A stretch of DNA of 37,928 nt from Synechococcaceae cyanobacterium SM2_3_1 (lineage in GTDB: Bacteria > Cyanobacteriota > Cyanobacteriia > Thermostichales > Thermostichaceae): the NCBI GenBank assembly GCA_012030715.1, contig JAAUUJ010000021.1:1-37928 (forward strand), read 5' to 3'. Under the pieces are notes generated by a model, which was not told where the DNA came from, searched no databases, and was given only the letters and a program-made list of their open reading frames with translations. Below, piece by piece: positions 9,451 to 17,020 of the stretch; within the stretch, counting starts at the first letter, position 1, and each line of letters opens with the position of its first letter. A program made the position numbers and the translations under genes.

Positions 9451-11076
9451 TTACTGAGCAAAGAGGTAGGCTCGACCAGAGCTGATGGACTCCAGTCTGG
9501 AAAGAGGGGCTCCCACCAGGGCCTCGGTATCGCTGAGGGCAACACTGATCCCGAAGGAGTCTCCAGCATTTCCAGGATTGGTAAAGGTATCGATCAGAGT
9601 ACCTGCAAAGGAAGCATTGAACAGATAAGCGGTCCCGAGCCCATTGCTTCCTAACGGCTCTCCCACGAGAACACGGGACTCATCTGGTGAAATCGCAACT
9701 GCAGAGCCAAAAGCAGCAAGCTGTCTTGGGTTGGGACTCTCGAAAACCGCTGTTTGGGAAGCATTACAGAAGACCGCGCTCTGGCAGAAAGCACTGTTGA
9801 CCGTGTAGAGATAAACCACACCCGATCCGCTCGTGCCAGTAGCAGTATCATCGGCACCAGGGGTTCCGACAGCCAGCCGATCACCTTTGAAGGCAAGTGA
9901 GCCCCCAAAGCTATCCCCAGCTATCGGTCCAGGATTGTTGATCGTTTCCACCAGTAAGGGGGTTGTCAGGGGGAACGGATCGATGTTGTAGATATAGACA
10001 CTTCCAGCTCCGTTGACGCTGGCAAATTCATTCCCAGGAGCTCCCACCGCCAGGAGATCCCCTGACAGGCCGAGCGCAAAGCCAAAGACGTCACCCACTC
10101 CTGGCACAGGGTTTGCAATAGTATTCAGGAGGTTACCACTGGTGCTGAAAAGATGAACTTCTCCTGCGGCATTCACGGCTGTATCGGCATCTTGACCTGG
10201 GGTACCGATGGCAATCAAACCGCCAGAAATGGCTACAGAAGAACCAAAGTTACCCTGTGGCTCGGGGGTAGGATCGTTGAGAGTGGCGACCAGGTTTCCA
10301 GTGCTGCGATTAAAGAGATAGACAATCCCTGCATCTGCACCATCAGTGTCATCAAAGGGAGCCCCGATCACAATTAAATTGCCCTCAGCAGCCAGAGCTG
10401 TTGCAAACCCATCCCCACCCTCAGCATCGGGATCAGGGTTATTCAGAGAAAAGGCAAGATTGCCATTGCTGTTCAACACATAGGCATTTCCAGAGCCAGC
10501 AGCGACACCGGGAGCACCCACCAGCAACCCATTGTTCAGGAAGCTCAGACTGGTTCCAAAGATGCTGCCTGGCGTGGGGAAAGGATTGAGAATCGTCGTC
10601 CCAGTACCAGGGCCTGCACTGGTGACCTCAAAACTGGCAACGCTGGTTTCCACCCGATCATTGGTATCAATGGCCTGAATGGGTCCAGTCACCGCACCCG
10701 CAGGGACAGTGACCACGACTTCAGTATCTGAGTTACGCGTAAAGTTAGTAACGACGACATCATCATTGGTATTGAAGAGCGAACCTGCAAACACAAAGGA
10801 CTCTGCTGTTTGTAATGCCCGACCCGTCAGGGTCACCGAGGATCCCACAGGCCCTGAAGCAGGAGAAAAACGAAAAATACCCCGCAAGCGCCCCAAAGAA
10901 AGGAGAGATGAGCCCTCCTCTCCCTCCACCTCTGCTGTAACCCCGCCTTCCAAAACCGCCGCCCCCTCTTCAGGCACCGAAACCGCCGCCACATTTGAGG
11001 AAGAAGATCCACAAGCGCTGGCCAGAATCGCAACAGCGCCCCCCACGATCAATCCACAACATTTCTTAGTTGTCAT
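9451..11076 (-). CDS. lipoprotein with IPT/TIG domain and seven FG-GAP repeats
   Basis: Starting at ATG 11076 gives a signal peptide with the lipobox LASAC, so the mature protein should be lipid-anchored; a start at 11130 would place 18 extra residues before it. After a Ser/Glu-rich linker comes an IPT/TIG-like immunoglobulin domain (FSPASGPVGSSVTLTG), then seven blades with the FG-GAP pattern, for example FGSSVAISGGLIAIGTPG and FGGSLAFKGDRLAVGTPG. Seven blades suit an integrin-like beta-propeller. The role is inferred as a cell-surface or periplasmic adhesion or scaffold protein. The gene is complete and its 3' end faces the small gene at 9172-9357. Confidence 0.8.
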   Translation of the reverse strand: MTTKKCCGLIVGGAVAILASACGSSSSNVAAVSVPEEGAAVLEGGVTAEVEGEEGSSLLSLGRLRGIFRFSPASGPVGSSVTLTGRALQTAESFVFAGSLFNTNDDVVVTNFTRNSDTEVVVTVPAGAVTGPIQAIDTNDRVETSVASFEVTSAGPGTGTTILNPFPTPGSIFGTSLSFLNNGLLVGAPGVAAGSGNAYVLNSNGNLAFSLNNPDPDAEGGDGFATALAAEGNLIVIGAPFDDTDGADAGIVYLFNRSTGNLVATLNDPTPEPQGNFGSSVAISGGLIAIGTPGQDADTAVNAAGEVHLFSTSGNLLNTIANPVPGVGDVFGFALGLSGDLLAVGAPGNEFASVNGAGSVYIYNIDPFPLTTPLLVETINNPGPIAGDSFGGSLAFKGDRLAVGTPGADDTATGTSGSGVVYLYTVNSAFCQSAVFCNASQTAVFESPNPRQLAAFGSAVAISPDESRVLVGEPLGSNGLGTAYLFNASFAGTLIDTFTNPGNAGDSFGISVALSDTEALVGAPLSRLESISSGRAYLFAQ

Positions 11077-11130
11077 AGAACATCCCACCCAGCTACGTTT
11101 TTCCGCATTTACAACTGTATATTCGAGCAT

Positions 11131-11412
11131 CTAATTTAGGGCTGTCAAGTTTTCCAGGCTACATTGGATGGTCTTGTAAACTTCATTGGTAAACCATTAA
11201 GATCCGCAAGATTATGATCAGGTTAAATATCCTAGTATTTGTGGGGGAATTCACAAGGTTTGGAATGCATCGATGCCCAAGCAGAAGGGGCTTTGGGCAG
11301 TAGGATCGATAGATTCTCACCGTAAAATCTGAAAAGACTGAGCGACAGGATCGACAGGGGACTCTGGAGCAGTAAATGTTACATCCACTCCTGTCGCAAC
11401 AGGTAGAGATCG
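11131..11412. other. non-coding stretch between lipoprotein gene and small ORF
   Basis: I see no convincing gene. It contains a perfect 9-bp dyad, GCGACAGGA at 11342-11350 and its complement at 11389-11397, with a 38-nt loop. On the minus strand this dyad follows the stop codon of the small ORF at 11413-11574 and is trailed by a short CTTTTC, so it could be a weak terminator. The part next to 11131 is presumably the leader of the lipoprotein gene. Confidence 0.3.
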
Positions 11413-11574
11413 CTAGGGGTTGAGATAGCGAAAGCGATAGTGATCCGGCTGATCTTGATCGGTTTTTAAGCTAGGAAAAGGCTGAATAAATCCACTGAGA
11501 AAACAAGAAACGAGCAGTATCATCAGCACAGAAACCCATCTGTGAAGCGAAAACACCATTGCTGTGATCTGCAT
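11413..11574 (-). CDS. possible 53-residue single-span membrane or secreted peptide
   Basis: ATG 11574 to TAG 11413 encodes 53 residues: a short polar start, one hydrophobic helix (WVSVLMILLVSCFLSGFI) and a charged tail ending DQPDHYRFRYLNP. A basic residue precedes the helix and a Cys lies within it, so it could be a signal-anchored or lipid-modified peptide. No clear ribosome site is visible and I do not recognise it. It is divergent from the M23 peptidase gene downstream. This is a candidate only. Confidence 0.35.
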   Translation of the reverse strand: MQITAMVFSLHRWVSVLMILLVSCFLSGFIQPFPSLKTDQDQPDHYRFRYLNP

Positions 11575-11745
11575 GCTGATATCACTTCGGATCAGGGGAG
11601 ATCACCAAAGTGTACAGCAGTCATTGATGAGCTGGGACAGCACCTGCACCCGGTTGAACGTGACTCCGGATCGGGTCTGTAGCTAGGCCCTGAGGAAGAC
11701 CCATGGTAAAATCAGCGCCAGTTTGTCTGAGGTGGACCCATCGGC

Positions 11746-12915
11746 ATGAGAAGTCTCCGGCTGTGGCGCTGGTTGATCAGCGGGATCATGCTGCTACTTC
11801 TGGTTCTGGGGGTGTGGCTGGTGTCTCCCCTGCACGCCCAAAGTCTGGATCGCCTGAAGCAGCAACAACAGCAGTTGCAGCAGCAGATCCAGACCACTGA
11901 TCAGCAACTGAATCAACTGCGTCAACAGGAGGCAGGGGCCCAGCAGCAAATGGGGACCCTGAGAAGCAACCTCGATATCACCAATACCCGGATTGCGGAT
12001 ACAGAGTATCGACTGCAGCAGGCCCAAAAAGCTCTGGAGAAAACCCAGCGGGAGCTGCAGGAGTTAGAGGCCAAACTGGAGCGGCAACGACTGGGGGCCT
12101 CGGCTCGCCTCCGCTATCTGCAGCGCCAGGGCTCGGAACATTGGTGGGCTCTCCTGCTCAGCAGCCAGGATCTCAACGAATTTTTTGATCGCCGCTATCA
12201 GCTCAAACTGTTACTGGAAGCCGATCGCCAGTTGATCACCGAACTCCAAAAAACAGCCCAGCAGATTCAGGAGCAGCGGATCCAGCTGGAGGCCCAGAAA
12301 AATGAAATTGCCCTGATCCTGCAGGAGTTAGCCGGGCAAAAGAATCAGCTGGAGCAGCAGATGGCCACCCAACAGATCCTGATCCAGCGCATTTCCAATC
12401 AGCGCAGTGCCTATGAAGCTGCTCAACGGCGACTGCAATCCGACTCTCAGCAGATCAGCGGGATGATTCAGCAGCTGATTGCGGCCCAGACAGCGCAACA
12501 ATCCCAGAGTGGGGCTGCCATTGTCCAGGGAACAGGACGTTTGATTCCACCCGTGGGAGGTCCGATCACCAGTGAGTTTGGCTGGCGGGTGCATCCCATT
12601 TACCGAAGCCGTCGCTTTCATGCCGGGATTGACTTTGGGGTGCCTACCGGAACACCTGTGCGGGCCGCAGATCGGGGAACAGTGATTTTCGCAGGCTGGT
12701 ATGGAGGCTATGGCAACACCGTCATTGTCAACCATGGCCGCGGGATTACCACCCTTTATGCCCACAACAGTCGCTTACTGGTGGGAACGGGTCAAACGGT
12801 GCAGCGGGGGCAGGGGGTGGCACTGGCAGGATCGACCGGACTCTCGACTGGCCCTCACGTCCACTTTGAAGTGAGAGTCAGTGGGCAGCCTGTGAATCCC
12901 CGCCGCTATCTCTAG
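11746..12915 (+). CDS. EnvC/NlpD-like M23 murein hydrolase with coiled coil
   Basis: The 389-residue product has an N-terminal signal segment ending LHAQ, a long Gln-rich coiled coil (about residues 32-265) and a C-terminal LytM/M23 domain. The zinc-site motifs are present: HAGIDFG (HxxxD) and HVHFE (HxH), with YGNTVIVNHGRG and TLYAH between. Intact zinc ligands suggest a true endopeptidase rather than an inactive activator of the EnvC type. It should act in the periplasm on peptidoglycan cross-links during septation or growth. The gene is complete and stands alone, with long non-coding gaps on both sides. Confidence 0.9.
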   Translation: MRSLRLWRWLISGIMLLLLVLGVWLVSPLHAQSLDRLKQQQQQLQQQIQTTDQQLNQLRQQEAGAQQQMGTLRSNLDITNTRIADTEYRLQQAQKALEKTQRELQELEAKLERQRLGASARLRYLQRQGSEHWWALLLSSQDLNEFFDRRYQLKLLLEADRQLITELQKTAQQIQEQRIQLEAQKNEIALILQELAGQKNQLEQQMATQQILIQRISNQRSAYEAAQRRLQSDSQQISGMIQQLIAAQTAQQSQSGAAIVQGTGRLIPPVGGPITSEFGWRVHPIYRSRRFHAGIDFGVPTGTPVRAADRGTVIFAGWYGGYGNTVIVNHGRGITTLYAHNSRLLVGTGQTVQRGQGVALAGSTGLSTGPHVHFEVRVSGQPVNPRRYL

Positions 12916-13426
12916 TTTCTTTCCGGGTATCCCCATCCACGGCTACTTCATCAAACAGGTTGATCTCTTCGGCTGCGGATCAGGTAAAGCCAGGTATTAA
13001 CAGGATCTTCTCCAGTCTGGAGGGAGGGATCAAGTAGTTTGTAACGTTCATTTACAATCGATACGCAAATCAATATGTAGTGGATGAAGGCTGAGATCTT
13101 CTCGTTAAGACACAACATATAGTGCTAGAAGAACCTGATTCGCTGCTAATAAGAATCCGGACAGAGGTCAGAGCCTAAAGCTGAGAGTTGTGATAAAGTC
13201 AAAGCAGCCAATCTCCCTCTGGACAAGGTTTCTGGCCTGGTTCCGAGTATGAAATTAAGTTACTTTTTACTGCGGCTGTTGACGTTGTTTCTATCAATTC
13301 ATTCTGTTGCTACAGATGCCAGATGATTGCTTCTACGCTTCAATAAAGCCAGATTGTTTCTGAATAATCCATTGGCAAACGGCGCTTTCCCTTTCTCAAG
13401 AAACCTGACTACAGTATCTGGAAACC
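12916..13426. other. 510-bp non-coding gap
   Basis: No convincing gene is visible. A 25-codon frame at 13249-13326 (starting MKLSYFLLRLL) looks like a bare signal peptide and is not supported. The sequence is more AT-rich than the flanking genes. It may hold the promoter of the 13427-13885 gene, but I could not fix a -35/-10 pair. Confidence 0.3.
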
Positions 13427-13885
13427 ATGTCTGATTCCGTTCATCCTCACCTCGCCCCCTGCATTATTGATGTTGGCACCATCATCCAGAAGAAGGATAT
13501 GTGTCGTCTCCTCTCTGATCTGGGCCGGGTCCGCTATCAGGATATTGTTGACAGCTGTGTCCGTCATCAGGGAGAAGGCTATGTGATGGAGGTGTTCGAG
13601 GACCCCCATGCAGCAACGCTGGTGGCCAATCAAACCCTCTATCTCAATGTCAATAGTTTTGACTATTTAACTCTGGATGCCGATCCCAGCTGCTCAGCCT
13701 CCCCAACGGTCGTTCTCGATCTGGTGCAGGAGAATCGGGTCTTGCGTCTGATTCCGCTCTCGGATCCCCTCTCCGATCGCATGCAGGTCATGCAGGAAAC
13801 CCGTGCCCTGAAAGCAGCAGTGGCGGATGCCATGGCCGCAGGCTGGGATACCCCGTTCCTGGATGAAGAGGATCTTCGGCCTTAG
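13427..13885 (+). CDS. uncharacterised 152-residue protein convergent with kaiC
   Basis: A soluble alpha/beta-looking protein without signal peptide or membrane helix. Notable segments are CIIDVGTIIQKKDMCRLLSDLG, LYLNVNSFDYL and an acidic C-terminus (TPFLDEEDLRP). It looks like a conserved cyanobacterial protein, but I know no function. Its TAG at 13883-13885 is separated by a single base from the kaiC stop codon at 13887-13889, so the two transcripts must overlap or compete at their ends. Whether it has any clock role cannot be judged from position alone. Confidence 0.75.
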   Translation: MSDSVHPHLAPCIIDVGTIIQKKDMCRLLSDLGRVRYQDIVDSCVRHQGEGYVMEVFEDPHAATLVANQTLYLNVNSFDYLTLDADPSCSASPTVVLDLVQENRVLRLIPLSDPLSDRMQVMQETRALKAAVADAMAAGWDTPFLDEEDLRP

Positions 13886-13886
13886 C

Positions 13887-15512
13887 TTAGGTCAGTCCCC
13901 CAGGTTCCCGTTCCTGCACACTCTGAACAATGCGGGAAAGTTCATTCTTTTCATCAACCGAGATGCGGGTGGGGGAACCACTAATGATGCGTTCGTAGCC
14001 GCGGAAAGAATCGCGGATCTCAATGCCTGTGTTTTGAATCATGTATTCGCGGATGCCTTTGTCGTGCCAGGAGCCCCGCATTTTGAAAACATTCAGGGCT
14101 CGAGCCATTTCTCCGCGAATCTCCACATACTGCAGCAAAATAATCGTGTCCGTGATGGTGGAAATATGGGACTCGGTAATGGAGTGAGAGCCCATAAACT
14201 GATCAGTGGTGTTGGTGAAGAAGCCAGTAATCTCTTCCTGCTTAGCCAGACCTGTGACTCCGATCACAAACTGACGAAAGGCATTCTGGCTCACCCCCCG
14301 TGCCAGGGCCGAAAGCGAATCAATCGCCACACGGGACGGCTTGAAAGCCAGCATTTCGGACTTGATAGTTTGCAGGTGATCCTCCAGGCCTGCGGACTCT
14401 GGATAGGCACAAATAATTTTCAGTAACTTCTGCTGCTCAAACTGTTCCAGATCGATTCCCCAGGAGGAAGCATTGCGGGAGAGCTGGGCTCGCGATTCCT
14501 CGTAGGCAAACAGAATGCAGCGTTCTCCCCGTACACACCCCTCCTCCAGAAACTTACTCACCAGCGAGGTTTTTCCTGTGCCCGTAGCTCCGGTGGCCAG
14601 AATAATCGAATCCTTGAAAAATCCACCTCCACACATTTCATCCAGTTTCTGGATTCCTGAGGACACGCGCTTGTTGGAAGAGCGTTGGGTGAGCTGCATG
14701 GCTCCCAGCGGAATAATGTTCACACCTTCATAGGTGATGGTGAAGGGATACTCCCCCTTCATGTGGGTGGTGCCTCTTAATTTTAAGATTTCAATCGTGC
14801 GGCGGCGGCGCTCACCTTCAAGAATGTTGCGCAGGATCACCACATTGTCGGAGACAAACTCTTCCACACCAAAGCGGGCAATCGCCCCGTATTCCTCGGT
14901 TCGCTCCGTAGTCATGACCGTGGTAACATTCAACTGCTTGAGTCGTGCCGTCAAGCGAAACAGCTCTCGGCGAACAATTCCCGCTGGCTCATACTGTTGA
15001 AAAATAGCGGTTACCGAGTCAATTGCCACTCGTTTGGCTTTGTATTTGCGAATGTTGTACTGGATCCGTTCAATCAGGGCTGATAGATCAAAATTGCCAC
15101 TAATTTCATAGCCTTCGGGTTCGGGGGAGGCATCCACCACAAACAACTTGCCCTCCGCCTGCAGCGATTGCAGGTCCCAGCCGAAACTGCGGGCATTGCG
15201 ACTGATATCTTCGGGAGACTCTTCAAAGGTAACCAGAATCCCAGGTTCCTGAAACTGCATCAGGCCGTTATAGAGAAACTGTAAGGCAAACAGGGTTTTG
15301 CCCGTGCCAGAGGTGCCACTCACCAACGTGGAGCGTCCCAAGGGTAGACCCCCGTTGCTGATCTCGTCAAAACCCTCTATGGCCGTGGGAATCTTCTGAA
15401 TACCCACAACTGGAACCTGAAGACTCTGGCCGACAATGGATGTTTCACTGAGATCGACGGGAGAATCTTGCTGAGAGTTATGGTTTGGGGGAGGGTTACT
15501 GGGTGTCACCAT
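13887..15512 (-). CDS. kaiC: circadian clock ATPase/autokinase KaiC
   Basis: KaiC is the double-RecA-domain ATPase whose phosphorylation cycle is the cyanobacterial clock. CI has Walker A GTSGTGKT (Lys72) and CII has GATGTGKTS (Lys314). Against the Synechococcus elongatus protein the numbering is shifted by 20, so the phosphosites Ser431/Thr432 correspond to Ser451/Thr452 in SITESHISTITD. The residue equivalent to Asp427 is Glu here. The product is 541 residues, against 519 in S. elongatus; most of the excess is a longer N-terminus rich in Pro, Asn and Gln. The C-terminal KaiA-binding tail (ISGSPTRISVDEKNELSRIV) is present. ATG 15512 follows the kaiB TGA by 2 nt, implying translational coupling. 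Confidence 0.98.
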   Translation of the reverse strand: MVTPSNPPPNHNSQQDSPVDLSETSIVGQSLQVPVVGIQKIPTAIEGFDEISNGGLPLGRSTLVSGTSGTGKTLFALQFLYNGLMQFQEPGILVTFEESPEDISRNARSFGWDLQSLQAEGKLFVVDASPEPEGYEISGNFDLSALIERIQYNIRKYKAKRVAIDSVTAIFQQYEPAGIVRRELFRLTARLKQLNVTTVMTTERTEEYGAIARFGVEEFVSDNVVILRNILEGERRRRTIEILKLRGTTHMKGEYPFTITYEGVNIIPLGAMQLTQRSSNKRVSSGIQKLDEMCGGGFFKDSIILATGATGTGKTSLVSKFLEEGCVRGERCILFAYEESRAQLSRNASSWGIDLEQFEQQKLLKIICAYPESAGLEDHLQTIKSEMLAFKPSRVAIDSLSALARGVSQNAFRQFVIGVTGLAKQEEITGFFTNTTDQFMGSHSITESHISTITDTIILLQYVEIRGEMARALNVFKMRGSWHDKGIREYMIQNTGIEIRDSFRGYERIISGSPTRISVDEKNELSRIVQSVQEREPGGLT

Positions 15513-15514
15513 GG

Positions 15515-15844
15515 TCAGGGAGAGTCCTCCAGATCGTGGAGTATGCCTTGTTGCAGGTCTTCATACATCAGGTCGAGCCCAATCAGTACTTTCTCACGAT
15601 TTGAGAGATCGCCGATGATTTTGCGGACGGGGGGCGGCAGGATCTTGGTCAGGGTGGGAGTCGCTAAAATTTTATCCTCTTCTGCCAGTTGGGGGTTCTC
15701 CAGGACATCGATAACTTTTAAGCTATAGACACCCTGAAAGTCTTTTTCCAGAATATCCTGCAGGACCCGGATCGCTCGCGTGGAGTTGGGGGTATTCCCC
15801 GCCACGTAGAGTTTCAGAACATAGGCTTTACGATTCGAGACCAT
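15515..15844 (-). CDS. kaiB: circadian clock protein KaiB
   Basis: A 109-residue thioredoxin-like protein that refolds to bind the KaiC CI ring and sequester KaiA. Recognisable segments are [40 protein letters not shown] and the acidic C-terminal tail [15 protein letters not shown]. The length matches the family (about 100-110). It begins 13 nt after the repaired kaiA stop codon, with a GGGG-containing ribosome site overlapping the TAAGGGG junction, so kaiA, kaiB and kaiC look like one transcription unit here. Confidence 0.97.
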   Translation of the reverse strand: MVSNRKAYVLKLYVAGNTPNSTRAIRVLQDILEKDFQGVYSLKVIDVLENPQLAEEDKILATPTLTKILPPPVRKIIGDLSNREKVLIGLDLMYEDLQQGILHDLEDSP

Positions 15845-15857
15845 CTTGACTGACCCC

Positions 15858-16822
15858 TTACTGCTCTCGTGGAATGGAGCGGCGATACATTTCGCTCAGG
15901 TGGGCGATCACATCAATCAGGGTGATGCGATAGTCCAGCAGGATTTCTTCACTGCGCCCCTCTAGCTTAAGCTGTTTGGCAAAATCATCCATGAGGCTCA
16001 TGTGCAGCTCTAATACTTGAGAGGCTCCAATATCGGCAAAAAAGCCAGTGCCACAAACTCGTCAATCCGCGCATTGGCAGTGCGGGGGGACTGAAAGTAT
16101 TCCAGGACGATGGCCTGATAGAGTCCGCGTAGGCGGCGGCGCATCGCCTGTTGTGCTTCTCCCGAAAGATTGCGGAAGAATCGATCGGGATCTCGGTGAT
16201 AGTACACCCCCATGTACCCCAGTCGTTCCCGCAGTTTCTCCGCCAGCCGCTGCTGCTGGCTATGAACTCGTTCCGACAGGGAGCGCATCAGTTGCTGGCC
16301 TTCACCCTCCGGCAAGCCACAGGTGGGCGACAATTGCAGGAACAGCGCGATCGCCCGATCCACCAGGCTGGGAAGATTCAGCAGCGTTGTCTCCCCATCG
16401 CGCAGGGTGTCTGTGATCTGGGCCGGATCCACCTGCTGCACCAGGGAGGCGTTGTGGTAGAAGAACCGTTCATGTTTGAGCAATGCCTGGATCCGGGAGT
16501 GAGAAGACGTTGGCCCTGACTCCACAATGATCAGCACGGTTGGTAGCAGGACGCCACACTCACAAAGATGCAACGCAATCGACTCCAGCTCCTCGAATAG
16601 GTCTACAGCGGAGAGAAATATAAGACAATCCAGTCCCTCGTGGTCTTTCTGCAGATACGTGACAAAGTGATCGATCTGGTAAAAGGGATGGATCACAAAA
16701 CGTGCTCGTGGGAGTACCCGCTCCAGAGTCTGGAGATCGAGAGGGATCTGGGTAGAGGGATCCCAGACCCACAGCAACCCCAATTGCAGAAGTTTTTTTG
16801 CAGTCAAATCAGCACTGTTCAT
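15858..16822 (-). CDS. kaiA: circadian clock protein KaiA, long form (one-base frameshift)
   Basis: KaiA stimulates KaiC autophosphorylation. The product has a divergent N-terminal pseudo-receiver domain (about residues 10-160) and the typical C-terminal helical domain, including [20 protein letters not shown]. As written it stops at 16010 after DEFVALAF; restoring one T in the run of six at 16038-16043 continues as [20 protein letters not shown] and ends with [10 protein letters not shown] at a TAA, 321 residues in all. That tail is the conserved KaiC-binding and dimer region, so the truncated reading is very unlikely to be real. The start is ATG 16822. The gene is divergent from the ATPase, with about 200 bp between them that should hold both promoters. 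Confidence 0.93.
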
Positions 16823-17020
16823 TCCGCCCCGATCCCTCCCCTCAGGAGCGGCCCGTACTTTTCAAGCTACAACATGCCGCCGCAGAAGCGAGATCTCCTC
16901 CACAGAGATTTAAGCTTGCTGTGTTGCAGCGTTCTGGAGCGCGGCAGGGGGGAGAAGAGTCTGCAATCCAAGCAGGGATATCGCTAGAGTACAATTTTAT
17001 AGATCCGCTTGAGGTTGGTA

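Noticed and set aside
13249..13326. 25-codon frame starting MKLSYFLLRLL
   Set aside because: It is only a hydrophobic stretch with no mature part, ribosome site or family.
16010..16060. A naturally shortened KaiA
   Set aside because: The missing C-terminal region is present in the next frame with full conservation, so a one-base sequence error is the simpler reading.
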